Assembly (NCBI RefSeq): GCF_030247185.1
Contig: NC_080572.1
Coordinates: forward strand, 117,605,928 to 117,669,927
DNA: 64,000 nt
Direction of reading: 5' to 3'
Source: Malaya genurostris
Taxonomy: Eukaryota; Arthropoda; Insecta; Diptera; Culicidae
Part shown: piece by piece, positions 1-12,574 of the stretch
Numbering within the stretch: position 1 is the first letter of the stretch
How the letters are laid out: every line of letters begins with the position of its first letter
Made by a program: the position numbers and the translations under genes
Notes under the pieces: model-generated
Seen by the model: only the letters and a program-made list of their open reading frames with translations
What the model was told of the DNA's origin: nothing
The model's database searches: none

Positions 1-510
1 GAACCCGAGAACCGGTATAATCGAAGTCGGTTCATACGGCCAAAAACTAACATGACGTACAAACTCTACTAGTTTTTATTCAAATTTTGAAGATTTTATA
101 CAATTTCGCCATCGCACTCTAAATGACGATTTAAATGTTTGTTGTATGCGAAAATATGCAGTAATTTTTGTTAGGACCATAAGACCTTTCATTTGAGCCT
201 AAGATTGGGAATAACGGTTTTGAGTCCAGTTTACAACATTTTTTAAGGTTTTTGTTTCGCCGGTTTAAGTGACTGTGTACAATATTGAACACACTTTATA
301 CTATAACTTCGGAACCGGAAGTCGGATCCGAATGAAATTCAGGAATTCCGTATGGGACCATGAGACCTTGCATTTGAATCTAAGTTTTCAAAATCGGTTC
401 AGCCATCTCAGACATTGCTCAGCTCGATGAACTGAGTCGCATGTTATATGACACAATTTTTACTAGTCGGTTTTTCAAGCGATTGCATAACCTTTCTATA
501 TGAGAAAGGC
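1..510 (+). repeat. 3' part of a CCTTTCTC-family dispersed repeat
   Basis: This is the end of a repeat that recurs several times in the window. It holds the sub-repeat core GGAACCGGAAGTCGGATC near 310, the phrase about 'ACCATGAGACCTTGCATTTGAATCTAAG', and closes at 491-510 with CCTTTCTATATGAGAAAGGC, which can fold on itself. Its left end lies outside the window. No coding capacity is apparent. The family name is mine. Confidence 0.7.
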
Positions 511-1093
511 AGAACATGCGGATTTATAAAAAAGGTGAGATGATACTGGTAGGTGGATAACGGTCGTTTTATTGTTCAACCGACAAGTATCGAACTTTAT
601 TTGCATCTGAGTTGTCTCACTGACTCCGGTTAAACAGGTAATAATTTAGGAATTTTCGCAAACTAGTACTCATAAGAAAACAAGATTTTTCAGTTTGTCA
701 AATTCATACAGTTCATCTGTGGTTCAATATTAAAGATATAAGCAAACCGTTTCTTGGTGTATCATACAAGACGCAATAAAAAGTTCTTATGATATATACG
801 GCGTAATTAGACCGATATTTGATTTTATATTACTATATGCTTTGTATTCGTTATTCACAATACATTGAATTTATGTAAAGCATTCGGATAGGAGGTAGAA
901 TTGAAGGAAGCATCCACTAAAAATAGGTATTGTTTTTGTCCCAAGATGAGGATTTTTCCACTGATTGTATAAATATGTTGCTGTCAATGTTCATATTTGT
1001 CTGGCGATAATTAGTTTTACGTGTCTTTCTCACACAAACCACGAAGGAAATTATGTTAGACGAATGACTGGATCTTACTGTTGAAAGCAGATT
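511..1093. other. No recognised feature
   Basis: AT-rich DNA with no open frame, tandem structure or inverted repeat that I can support. Confidence 0.5.
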
Positions 1094-1482
1094 TTATTTA
1101 GATCTAATCGTATCATCGTATAGCACATAAATAACTACGTTTATATATTCATTCCATTTTGGCCCTTCATCATAATGCGGACGTCGTTTGATAACATAAT
1201 TTCGTCCTAGCGGATAAAAGCATTTGCAACCACCGCCGTAATCCACGCACTGATGGAGAACTTCTAAATCATGATCATAACCACCATTATCTTTAGTGAA
1301 TTTTTTCATGAATTTGCCTTCTGTGATTCGTTTCACTCTAACACGCAGATGTGTGAGAAACCAAATGTAGTGAGAATTATCTTGTATTGCAACGTAATGT
1401 GGAAGACAAGTTTCTAATCCTGATAGTGGGCCGAGGATCATACTGGAAGATTTTTAGATTGGAACAGATAATAACTGCTACA
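1094..1482 (-). CDS. Possible terminal exon of an unknown protein
   Basis: On the minus strand an open frame runs to a TAA at 1094-1096. Its first methionine is at 1441, but the frame stays open upstream to a good splice acceptor (TTTTGTTTTGTAG followed by CAG) near 1482, so it reads better as a last exon than as an intact gene. The peptide has a balanced composition, with Cys residues in LETCL, LHQCVDYGGGCKCFYP and a charged, aromatic C-terminal half (RRPHYDEGPKWNEYI). I do not recognise the family. No partner exon was found upstream on the same strand. It may be a real exon, a decayed gene or a chance frame. Confidence 0.3.
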
Positions 1483-3412
1483 AAACAAAACACCCATTGA
1501 ACTAGTAATGTAATTTACAGTTGGTTTCTTAGTTTTGAAAGTAACCTAAAGATCTACAATACCTATTTATCGTTCTAACTGAAAGTTTGAATAAGTAGAA
1601 TAAGTGCTATTAATCCGCAGAGAATAAAACGAAACTAAGATAAGACACTGTTGAAAGCTATCCACGACCACGTTAATGTGAAAACGGAACAATTATCTCT
1701 ATAACTAAACTTAGCAAAACATGTTTTCACAACAGACGCCAAGCTGATTCTAAAAGAAACAATATATTTAACTTTCATCTCAAAAAGACCTTGGTAATAG
1801 TTGCTTAACATAATATTCGCGCCATGAGCCAATGCAATTATCATTGGCTAGATAAATGTTAAAATTAGACAAACCCAGCAAGAACAGAAACCATTAGCTT
1901 TAAAACAAAAAGAGAACAACGCATTTGCATTTCGCTGAACGACTACTTTCAAACAAAAACATAAACTTCTCCTCTTTCTTCATTGTAAGATAACCAAAGC
2001 ACGTGGCGGTTGGCAACTTTGCAAATTGAACTGGTTTGGCCACAACTCTTCTAGCATACGCTGAAACTAACTTCTGACTTGTTCGAGATAAAAACTAATT
2101 CTGTTTTGTACGGTGTTGTCGCCAAGTTACGAAGTAATTTTCTTCAAAACCAGTTGTCTTATAGAGCTGATAAAACAATTCATCAATAAGAGAAATTCTT
2201 CCACAAGCACAAACACAAAAAAGCGACCTTGTCTTCCGGCATGAATAAACTTGCCATAGTGGAGTACAGTAACCAGGTATGGCGCCAATGTTTCCGGTTC
2301 TATAGCGATGTTTCCAAGTTCTCCTTTTTTTCAATCTGAAGAAGCTTTATAAATATGATACAACATAAGATTGAATGTCTGCTGAAGGAACTAAATGCAT
2401 AAAAAGAGGTTACCGATGTCTGCGTCGATAGAAGACAAGAGAATGCATATATTTTCACGTACTTCTTGTATGTTCGCATGTAAGGCAAACGCGTGAACCC
2501 ATTTTAAAGCATGAAAATATTATTTAATTTTTCACTAAACGGCCAGTCGTACGCAACATATTTTATGACATACTCATAGCAATATTGGTATATTGTAGTC
2601 GATTTCCAAATAAATCGACAGTTTAGTTTTCTCACCCCTGTTATAAGATGAAACAACGTAAAACATTTTTTTTCATATTTAAAAATCATATTATATAATT
2701 TAAAAACATTGAAAAGGTTTTTGCGGTATATTTAATGAAAAAAATGCTGCAGATTACGGCTCTCAACAAGAATAATTTAATTACGTCGCTCTGTGCTGTA
2801 TTAGTAATCAGTAATCAATACCGTCAAGCCACCGGCGCCAACAATCGAGATCGACATGACACATGTTTTGAGCGACGGTGCGCTTCCGAAAGGAATATTA
2901 TCCCATTGAAAAATAACCGTTAACAAAAGGCCCACTAACGGGAAGCACTAAACTGCCATTGTTTTTCAGTACAGTTTAATGTGTTCACCTGAAAACTTTT
3001 CGATAATTTCTGAATTTTATGAAACGGACATTATTTTTTATCATTTTTCTTGAGTACTGATTCATTCTTGGGAAGGTCGTTTAGTCTGTTAAGTTTGTTA
3101 ATGAATTATTTGATTTATCTTGCAAGTTACTAGGTAGAACAATTTCATTAGCCTCAATTAACATAAAATTAACTTTATAAAATGAATAATATCAACCACT
3201 TAAAATCTAAACACAGACTTCGTACAGAATACGATCATCCACATTTGTTTCCGCAACATCTCCGACGGAACTTCTGCAAACAACAATAATATCGAGAACC
3301 CAAACAATATAAAAGTAAATTAGTACGTCGCTAACACGCCGATTTTTGGCTCATTAATATTCCAACTAATACAATATGTGCATTTTGGAACGGGTTTAAA
3401 GAGTAGATTTCG
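1483..3412. other. No recognised feature
   Basis: Several short open frames occur on the minus strand (for example 2095-2334, Cys-rich, ending WRQHRTKQN), but none has a recognisable domain or a supported start. There are no clear repeats. Confidence 0.4.
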
Positions 3413-3762
3413 GAAATCTTTGAAACCCCTTAAAATATGAGTATTGTCGGAACAGATTTGATGTGTAGGTACCAAAAAACTATGTTTGAGATCGTTCCGA
3501 ATCCAAGATGACGATTTCCAATTTTATTGATATTCCTTGAAAGCCCTTACAATATGAATATTTTCGGATCAGATTTGATGTGCAAGTACCAGAAAGCGAT
3601 GTTTGGGGTGGTTTCGAAATCCAATATGACGACTTTTGGTTTATCGAAATTCCTTGAAAACTCTTACAATATGGGTACGGAACAGATTTGAGTAGTAGGA
3701 GCCGGAAAATTATGTTTGGGGTCGCTTCGATATCCAAGATGGCGACTTCCGGTTTATAGATA
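3413..3762. repeat. Three tandem diverged units of about 118 bp
   Basis: Three head-to-tail units begin near 3413, 3532 and 3649. Each reads CTTTGAAA or CCTTGAAA, then TTACAATATG, CGGAACAGATTTGA, a GGTACC/GTACCAG phrase, TATGTTTGGGGTCG and ends CCAAGATGACGACTTCCGGTTT-like. Units differ at many positions, so the array is old. The open frame across it on the minus strand simply repeats the unit and is not a gene. Confidence 0.8.
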
Positions 3763-4412
3763 CTACTGTGAGGAAAAAAGTAGTAAAGCTTTGTTCATAA
3801 ATTCAACATTATTTATTTATTCTTTCAAATCCGGTTTCTCCGGAGCGGCCGTTTGAGTTTGCTAAAAGTCACATCGAGCTAAATCGGGCGAATACAGTGG
3901 TTGCCGGGCGTATTGGTTGTATTTTTGGAGAAAAAATCACGAAAAATCAATTCGAAAAAATGGGTTATTTTGAAACCAGTCGTGCTTTCACTTTTGTTAG
4001 GGTCCAAATAATCTTTCAAAATGGTTTTGACTGATCCTTCCGATATTCCAACGATCTCAATAAGGCTGTTATCGATTCTCGAGCATCAATTCCTTGATTT
4101 TATTGATGTGTTCTTCATCAGTTGATGTTGATGGCCGTACTGGATTTGGTTCTAGGACAACGCTTTCAATCTTTCTGAAGTAGTAAAAGTGCAATCGGTG
4201 ATTTTTACAATGAGTAAATTGTTCAACAAAGAAGTTCTATTAAATTTGGTGTGCGATATCAAATTTCTGGTGCCGAAACGTTCAGAACATTGCAAAAGGC
4301 TCGTTTCGAAATTCAATATGAAGACTACCAGTATGTCGACATTTCTCGAAAACCTTTACTCAAGTTTTCGGTGCCTGTACATCGAATCTATTTCGAAAAT
4401 ACTTATATTGAA

Positions 4413-5205
4413 ACACGGGCAAAATTTCGATTCTATAAATGAACCAAACAAGTCATGATTTGGGAAAAATAGTATATTTTCATGTTATGATAATAGACCA
4501 TGATTAAAAGTTCTCGGATCATGATACATTTGGACTGATTTCGCTGAAATTCAAGCGTAACGCACTTGATGTTGTTGGATATAACTTCAGGCGTGTTTCT
4601 GGTACGACGGTAATTTTTGCATCATAAATTCAGGTGATATGTTTTAAAATATGAAGATATCGAATAGGAATTAAATGAAGTGATGTGATGAACGTATTTT
4701 TTACGTGATTTTAACTAATGTCTCAAATAATATACATTTGAATAGCACAACAGCGCGAAGCAAGAGGAATTTCTTTTTATCTGAATAATTAACTATTAAA
4801 ATATTATGTTTTTTTTTTTTAAATTACGACATCTAAAATAATGTGTTTACTCATGTTCATTACTGCCTTTTTTTGTTTGTGTTTCAGAATTTAAACACTC
4901 AAACAAACTGCATGAAAAAACACATTTGAATCAAACATCTTAAAAACAAACTCTATGTGGAATTCTTGCTAATACCACGGAACGATTTTTTCTTATTTTT
5001 GTTTCCAAAGAATCGTTTGCAATATCGTCTTGAATAAAAAATCTAGGTGATTCAATACGTCCTGTGTTGTTATATCTATAAAACAAATTAATCAAAGTGG
5101 TTCGTTAGATGGTGTTCCAAATTCATAGTCGAATTTATTTTTCGGTTTACGCTTGCTCTCGGCATATTATTCTAACAACAACATCAAATATGTAAGAATA
5201 TCACT
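4413..5205 (+). repeat. Dispersed repeat, copy 1 of a pair
   Basis: The block beginning ACACGGGCAAAATT is repeated in the same orientation from 7034. Shared stretches include TCATGATTTGGG, TTTTCATGTTATGATAATA, GTAACGCACTTGATGTTGTT, a TTTGTGTTTCAGAATTTAAA phrase and GATGGTGTTCCAAATTCA. Copies differ by substitutions and by indels in the middle. No terminal inverted repeat was found, so the element class is unknown. Confidence 0.75.
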
Positions 5206-6312
5206 TGTTTGCTCAATTCAATTTCCAAAATAATGTTTTTGTGTCAAAATGTGAACTAAATTACAGTAGAATCATAGGAGGAACGAGGAATGCTCAATAA
5301 GTTTTGAAATATGTCAACATTCGTTTCAACACGTCAAATATAATTTCAGTTACAAAAACGGTTAAATGTTTTGAATGGCATGCGTGCTCAGAACACTTTG
5401 TCATGTGCTCTTTACTTACTTCATCTATCAGTCCAGTTATGTGGTGTTATTTTCTGTATCTAACAAATGTCTACGTATATGTATCTCAGTCCAAGCCTTT
5501 CAAAGCACAGATACTTCGCAAGTCATCTTTCACTTTATCGATCTACCGGCTCCGTTTAAAGAACCATTTTCACTGGGTTGTCTTCCGACATCCTAATTAG
5601 ATGCCCAGCCCATCGCAGCCGTCCAATTTTCGCTATGCGCTCGATTGGTAGTTCTTTTCCGTGAAACTCTTGCATGTCTGGGCATTAGTTTCACTTCCTT
5701 CAGTTTAATACAACATGATTATTTGGCCGTCAAAACGATTGGTTCGTGTTGATTGATCAACGGACATAGTAAGAAATTCAATCGCGTCGCTTCGAAATAC
5801 AACGGTTTGTCGGAAAAGTGATCACCAAGTGGCAATTCGGCTATAGAGGCGTTTTGAGCAGCTCGGCAATTCCTTATGTGTTCGAGCTTGCATACAATGA
5901 TAATTCATGCGTGTAAAATCGTACACAATAGCGAATTTTCATTTGTATGATTTACACAGTTTTTTTAAGTTTATACTAGATTTCATGTCTGTTCGTTGTG
6001 CCATCACTATCCAGCTATCGTAATGTACGTGCTTGTAATGTACGTAACGATATTCTAGTCACATAAATTCGTATCAAACCAGTTGAGTAGTTTCCACAGA
6101 TATTAAATTTACCTGGAGTCAAGTGGGGAACGCTACTCGTTATATCTTTTATGCGCTAGGAGCACAATGAGCAACCTATCGGGAGACGTTACTGGAAAAT
6201 TGTTAATTAGTGTTCTCTGACTTTATTGCAATCGTTATTAGTTGCCAGCTTTTATGTCGTTATTGGGAAGGAACAGATTAATCAAGAATACATAATCCTC
6301 GTATAGCTTTAG
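5206..6312. other. No recognised feature
   Basis: AT-rich sequence. The overlapping open frames at 5304-5600 show no protein-like pattern. Confidence 0.4.
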
Positions 6313-6918
6313 CACAGAAAAAAGATATACAGACTCGCTTAAGAACTGCGTGTTAGCTCGGCGAATAATTGCAGATGTCACCGCGATCGAGGTGCTATTT
6401 TGGGTGCCGCTTTCACACGAGACACTATTTTAGGTGCTACATTCAGTTCATGCTATAGTTCATGTTGAAACCACAAGTTTATTTTTTTTTTATTCCGACT
6501 GAATTCGTGTATGATTTCAACGATATGGAAATAAAGTTATCTTTTACATTTATGGAGTAGCAACCAAGTAAGCAAGTTTAGTTTCTCTTCCGAATGTTGT
6601 GACACGGTCACAAACATTTTTCTACTACTCCAGTAATAACCAATTTTCGAAAGTGGTAATGTATAGCACATTTCACATTGTACTAAATTAGTTTAAACAT
6701 TTTAGTAACTTAGTTCAGAAATATGAGGATTACGGAGACGAATTACGGGGATAACAGAAAAAAGTGTTATATCTTAAGATATTTCTAGCTAATTTTCAAA
6801 TATTTATTCCAGTTGCCAAAATATCCATCAATACATCTGTGTTCAAATTCTTGTAGTTGGAATATTTCGTATAGCAAAATTAAAATTTACACAGGTTTTT
6901 GGAAATCTGTTATCTGTG
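6313..6918 (+). mobile_element. MITE, CACAGA...TCTGTG family A, 7-bp target duplication
   Basis: The element starts CACAGAAAAAAGATATACAG and ends TGTTATCTGTG. It is flanked by GCTTTAG (6306-6312) and GTTTTAG (6919-6925), a 7-bp target duplication with one mismatch. It aligns in blocks with the 446-bp copy at 44779-45224, including the right-hand 'TTAGTTGGAATATTTC' and 'AAATTTACACAGG' phrases. No coding sequence is present, so it would have moved with a transposase encoded elsewhere. Confidence 0.8.
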
Positions 6919-6954
6919 GTTTTAGTAGTACTAGCCTACTAGCGGGCGATGTTT

Positions 6955-7026
6955 CATGTTATGCTTACCGTTTCGGTATTGCATTTCTGCAGTGGAATTT
7001 TACCATTCTGTTTCAACAGACTTTTT
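6955..7026 (-). repeat. SINE 3'-part fragment
   Basis: On the minus strand this matches the 3' part of the complete SINE at 47627-47835: GTCTGTTGAAACAGAA, then TTCCAC and GAAATGCAATACC. The pol III promoter part is missing. Confidence 0.6.
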
Positions 7027-7033
7027 AACTTAC

Positions 7034-7685
7034 ACACGGGCAAAATTCCGATTCTAGAAATGAGCAAAACGAGTCATGATTTGGGGAAAATAATATATTT
7101 TCATGTTATGATAATACACTATGATTAAAGTTTCTCGGATAATGATCCATTCGGATTGATTTCGTTGAAATTTAAACGTAACGCACTTGATGTTGTTGGG
7201 TATAACTTCAGGAGTGTTTCTGCTACGAAGGTAATTTTTGCAACATAAATTCAAGCGTTATGTGCGATTTTTGCAACGATGGTCATTTTTGCTACATAAA
7301 TTCAGTGGAAAGTACGACGAACTTCTTTTAAAATAAAAATATTCTGTTTTTGAAAAACGACGACGCATAAAATAACGTGTTTACTTGCGTTCATTGCTTC
7401 AGTTTTTATTTTGTGTTTCAGAATTTAAAAACTTGAACGAACTGCATGAAAAACACGTGTGAATCAATCCTCTTAAAAAGAAACTCTATGTCGATGCAAA
7501 AAAAAATCGTCTTATTTATAATATTTAGGTGAATCAATACAGTTATATCTATGAAACAAATTAATCAAAGAGGTTGAAAATTTCTGACGTTCGTTAGATG
7601 GTGTTCCAAATTCACAATCGAATTAAACGCTAGCTCTCGGAATATTATTCTAGCAACAACGGTCACATCAAATATATAAGAATAC
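7034..7685 (+). repeat. Dispersed repeat, copy 2 of a pair
   Basis: Direct-orientation partner of the block at 4413-5205, with the same order of shared phrases but a shorter middle. It lies just 3' of a SINE fragment and a family A MITE. Confidence 0.75.
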
Positions 7686-8184
7686 ATTCAAACAAAATGT
7701 AACATTGATGTTTGTCAAATGAAAAGCGTTGCCGTGCTTAGTCTCTTATGATGTCAATTTTCGGTTCATTATCTTTATTTTTATGTTATGTTTAATTCTC
7801 TATCAGCCGGTGGGTAAAACAACACGATTATTAAATGAACACGCTTCTGGATCAAGTAAATATTTTCAGTAGGTCTTGCTTTTCAATATCTGCTTTTTGC
7901 TTTACCATTAATCTATTTATCTATCACATCACTTGAGGCAGAGGTTCAAAGTGATATCCGGATAGAAAATTAGAGTTACGAGCTTTGAAAAAATTGCATT
8001 CTTCTACTAACGCATTTTCGAACCATGATTAGGTTTCATGGGAGAAGAGTTATTGCTCATGATTTCATGATAAGTTAAAATTATTGGTTTCATGATTTTC
8101 TAATCATGACAGCAGTAACGGATTTCTATCCGTGCACAAACTCATATTACTAATATGAACATTTATGAAGTAACAATCTTTCCA

Positions 8185-8262
8185 GGTCGGGACTCGATCT
8201 TGGGACTACTGGCTTGTGAAACCAGTGGCTTGTAAATTGAACCGCCATCTAGAAATGTCAAA
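8185..8262 (-). repeat. SINE 5' tRNA-like fragment
   Basis: On the minus strand it reads GGCGGTTCAATTTACAAG, then CTGGTTTCACAAGCCAG and GATCGAGTCCCGACCTGG, matching the tRNA-like head of the complete SINE at 47627-47835. The B-box-like part (ATCGAGTCC) is degraded. Flanking sequence does not continue into the SINE body. Confidence 0.65.
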
Positions 8263-8276
8263 CAAAGTATGGGTAT

Positions 8277-8299
8277 TTATTTATTTATTTATTTATTAG
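8277..8299. repeat. (TATT)n microsatellite
   Basis: Five to six tandem TATT units. Confidence 0.9.
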
Positions 8300-8370
8300 G
8301 TCTTCGAAAATTTACATCGCACAGACACTTAAATGCTTATCATTAATTTAAACACATTTTTAGACACATT

Positions 8371-8749
8371 GGCCCTTATTACCGTTTTCACTTCCACTTC
8401 CACTTTCACTTCACTCACATATCACTTCATTTGATTTTACCTATTAACAGAAAGTAATTTTACCTATTACCAGTAGTGAAGTAATCACTGTAGTGAAAAA
8501 AAAGACTTTTCCAACAAAATTTTGGTGATGTGATGTTCGTAATAATAACAAGCTCATCTGAGTAATTACTCTTTTCTTATAAGAGATTTCCGTAATAAGG
8601 ACTTACATTCACTTCATTTACCGTGAAATGATACCCATAATAAGGGTCACAAGGTTTTCAGGGGAACGTGCCATTTGAGCCAATTTGTTCTGATTCCTGA
8701 TTCCACTTCACTTGGTTTTCACCGTGTAGTGATACCGGTAATAAGGGCC
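8371..8749. mobile_element. MITE with GGCCCTTATTACCG terminal inverted repeats
   Basis: The left end GGCCCTTATTACCG (8371-8384) is mirrored exactly by CGGTAATAAGGGCC (8736-8749). The interior is built of CACTTCACTT and GTAGTGAAGT-like motifs, giving a partly self-complementary element, and it has picked up a short piece (GGGGAACGTGCCATTTGAGC) that also occurs at 13062 in a CCTTTCTC-family repeat. No coding capacity. I could not fix a target duplication. Confidence 0.75.
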
Positions 8750-8919
8750 AATAAAATCAAATTTGTTATAAACTTCATTAAACAATCGGCAAAATACATT
8801 AAGAGGGTTGTTTTGTCTATATTGTGTGCGGTGAATATGCAGCTGAAACAGTTCCATACGCCGGGTCCGTCTCTACGCGGCACGACATTGTAGTTTTCCT
8901 AGTTCCGTTGATTTTGCAC

Positions 8920-9395
8920 CAGTCAACAAGTGTATCGATGTCGGATTAAAATGCGTTGCAGTCCAATAAGGAATGTATACAGCGAAAGAATTTCAGGTCA
9001 TACGCGAACAATAGCTTGGGAAATTTCATAGTTCTGCAGAGGTTGTTGATGAACAAAACAAAAAGCAGCGGACCCAAATGGCTTCCTTTTGGAACACCTG
9101 ATGATATTACAAACGAAGAAGATTGTATGTTTCCAATGCGTACAAAAGCACTGCGTCCAGTCAAGTATGTTTTAATCCATTGTGTCAGCCACTCCGGAAA
9201 GCCAAGTCTGCTTAAGTTGATGAGGAACTTTGTCGAATGCCTTGGATAAGTCAACGTAAATTGAGTCCACTTGTTTTTTGCGCCCCATTTGATCGGTTAA
9301 ATCAGAAATTTAGCACATCAGATTTGTTGTAGTAGAACGTTTCCTCACGAAACCATGCTGGCTACTGATAAGCTCCTGTGTCTGGATTCGGATAG
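8920..9395 (-). pseudogene. Non-LTR retrotransposon reverse transcriptase fragment
   Basis: The minus strand encodes, across a frameshift, QHGFVRKRSTTTNL then VDLSKAFDKVPH and, in the next frame, LSRLGFPEWLTQWIKTYL, SSGVPKGSHLGPLLFVLFIN and KLLFAYDLKFF. These are the standard RT fingers and palm blocks. The catalytic YADD box is altered to AYDLK, an in-frame stop lies after NLMC, and the frame shifts after the KAFDKVP block, so the copy is dead. The same strand continues 5' into an ORF1-like remnant, suggesting one internally deleted CR1-type or Jockey-type element. Confidence 0.8.
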
Positions 9396-9796
9396 AAACG
9401 AAAAGTACTTCTCTGTGCTGTTGGATCGAAATCGAAAGGCCTGAACGATATCCCTTCCTGCCAGATCTCAGCTGATAATGCCATATCCTTGAAATGTTGT
9501 CCGATCCCTATTTTAAACGACACAAAGGTTAACTCATCGAGATTGTATTGAGATTTTGCATATTGATCTTCAGTATTGAGATTTTGCATCACTAGATCAT
9601 TAATTTGCTGAGCAGGCATTGCACATCCAGTATAAGTTGTTCTTACTATAGCAATCAAGTCGCGTTCCGCAATGGTAAGTTTGGTGCACTTGAGATGAAA
9701 AGTAGAGCGACAAAAACCACTGCAAAAGAATCTTTCCTCCATGTTTACTTCGCAAGCACAAGAATTAAAATTTGGAATCAAAACTGTTACACTTGA
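9396..9796 (-). pseudogene. Non-LTR ORF1 remnant with PHD-like Cys/His cluster
   Basis: The 139-residue frame joins two pieces. The first holds a PHD-like pattern (CACEVNMEERFFCSGFC, then FHLKCTKL). The second (SFKIGIGQHFKDMALSAEIW, then PEG-like WQEGISFRPFD) resembles the C-terminal part of ORF1 proteins of CR1-like elements. The middle appears deleted and the frame continues out to a stop at 9362 over the RT remnant. Assignment rests on remembered family patterns. Confidence 0.5.
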
Positions 9797-12574
9797 TAGG
9801 GAAACTATACGAAAATTGATGTGCTTTATAAAAACGATGTCACAATTTCTCGAGAATATGAAATATTCCTGCTATGAATTCTGCTTCCTGAAGCCAACGC
9901 TTTATGGTGTGATGGCGTTATTGTCAACAATATGTTAAGCTACGTTCATATCATTTCGATGCGCGCAGAAAATGATTATGAAAGTTGATCCTGGATATCA
10001 TGAAAATCGTGCCACCGGGGTGGGAATTACATTATTTCTGTTTGCTCTAATCTTAAGCTAGACTAGTATATGTCGAACAGAAGAACTGATTTGAATCTAT
10101 CATCACATCAGGAAAACACTTTAAATTGTCTGAAATATTACAACAATAAATTCATTGATAAAACAAGGCCTTAAACTCATTCATTTGGAACCAGCATCGA
10201 AACCATAGAAATTCCAATGTTTCAGGTTAAAACGGCACCATTACTAATTTGTCACTACTGAATGAATTACAGGAAGTGCAACACAATTATCGGATATATC
10301 GTCTGATGAACAATTTTAATTGTTCACACTTCCAGACTTCATGTTTCTTTTTGCTTCCTTTCAGCATTGTGATTAACCCTGTAATGGACCACATGCGAAC
10401 ACCTTTCGTTTGCCCGTTTGCAATTTAAATATCAGCATAATGCGTTTACTAAACCTCAAATGAAAGCAAAACAATTGAAAACCTTCTATTACACATAATC
10501 CCGAATGTCAAAATACATATGATTGTTGCTTGTAGACTGGTCTGAAGCAAAATATTTGCAATTTTTTTCAACATTCACTTAGCAGTAGTGGGTTAATTTC
10601 CTCCAGAGCTCAGAATAATTGCATACACTTTATGCTTGGAAGCGTTCGACTGCTGCAGTAAATTTGATACTTGAAGCGTTCCACCAACAAGCGGTTATTT
10701 TGTACATGTTTTTGTGGTCATTGACTGAAGTGTAACAGAAACCCAAACTATCAGAGCAGCAACCACAGCAATTGAGAGCAAACAGGTGCCTATAATGGCG
10801 CACCATTGCATTCATACGGCCGTCTCCGTGCTTCGTCGATGTTGTAGAACAAAATGCTAAATGTGATGCAGTTAGGAAGATAGTGCACTTCCGGCTTGCC
10901 TTTCAGTGCCGTCTCTAATGGGATCTTAATACCCTGCTCAGTATGGTTGCCAACGGCTCCCACACATAAAACGATATTCTATCATCGTAAAACGTATTTT
11001 CCGTCTCATTTTTAACAGTTTGTCGGAATAATTTTAGAACATTCTCATCCTGTCAGCTTTGAGGCACTCTGATAACGTGAAGCTGCTTGGCTCATTCAGC
11101 TATAACAGAGCTAAATAAATTTAAATTACCTCTGTGGATATAAATAATACACACTATTAAGTTGGATCGCTAGCTTGGATTTGGTTGCCGTATTGCTCTA
11201 ATTTATACATTTAAATGATTTAAATGTCATCAAATTAAACAATATACGATAAATGATGAACATTTATTCATCCTCGATTTTAACAGTTTGGTCATCCGCT
11301 GTCGACAAAACAATACAATTTTGAAAACAGGCTTACATTCAACTAAAACTACAATATAATGATATGCTAAATTCAAATTCTACTTGGGTTTGAACAAATA
11401 AAATATTTCTCGAAATTCCTTCACAATCAATACCTATACACCGTTAATACTGTTATTCCATTGCTTTTACGTACATATATCAATTTGGCTTATTGAAATC
11501 TTCTATATACAACATCTAACTATTATAAATAAACCCACCAGAAAGTAATTTCTCATGAACTAATCTGAACAATATTATCTCTTCCATCATATTGAACATG
11601 GTAAATAACAAGCGGACACCACAGCGCAAATTGAAACTCATGATCCTATTTGATGCATCGGGAATTGCTAATTATTTATTAAAATGACTCGGTAAATTCA
11701 TTCTAGGAATAATGCCACCGTTGGTCCAAAAATGCAACAGAACGGATATAATTAAAATTGATCAGTGATTGGCCTTAGCACGTGTAAAAGGTAATTAACA
11801 TTGACTGAGTCATACCTCGTGAAAGCTTACGAGTCTGCCATGTTCCATCAAATAAGCTGAAAGCTTTTCATTCGTGAAAAGAATTTCCATTAAACTAGAG
11901 TGGTTACTCTATTTTACATTGAATTAAGCAAAATAAAAATAAGAGGAGATGAAACACATTTCATTAAAAATACTATTTTCTAAGTCAAAGTACAGAACAT
12001 TTCATAGATTAACCTGAGAATAAATAGCTCAAATAGAAATTGCTTCTGAGAATTTTATTTACATAATTACAAATAACGAAATTCGATTCATTCGCGAGTT
12101 AATTGATGTGCTTTCAGAGACGTTACTTTTGGAAAATTGCAAACAATTGAGATAAAATGAGACTGTTGCTTCAGAAATCACCTCAAAAGCTCATTCCATA
12201 GTTATAGAAAATCGAAAAGTTGCAGGAGATAGCTGACATCGAAAGATTTCAAAAGGAAGTGTAGTAACAATTTTGCATCGACGCTTGAATATGCAGAAAA
12301 TGATTCGCAAAGTGGGTGCAGCGTTTTCTCACAACTGATCAAAAATTCAATTCTCTGTTCAATGCATTGGTTCAAACGGTAAGATTAAAATGGGTGCATG
12401 CACGTCGATTTTCGTGTCACTATAACAGCATTATCGCACATTTGTCGCGCTAATTTTTCTGAGATAGGGTAATCTCAGCTCCAGACAATACAGTGTAGTG
12501 AACAATAGAGTATACGAAATGGGCATATACTTTTTACAAAAGCCTGAAACTTGCCCTGCAAGACCAAATTCAAT
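9797..12574. other. No recognised feature (about 2.8 kb)
   Basis: AT-rich DNA with short shadow frames only. I see no conserved protein motif, RNA gene, tandem array or clear inverted repeat. It may hold old repeats or regulatory DNA. Confidence 0.4.

Noticed and set aside
3480..3737. 85-residue minus-strand frame
   Set aside because: It repeats with the 118-bp tandem unit; no coding evidence.
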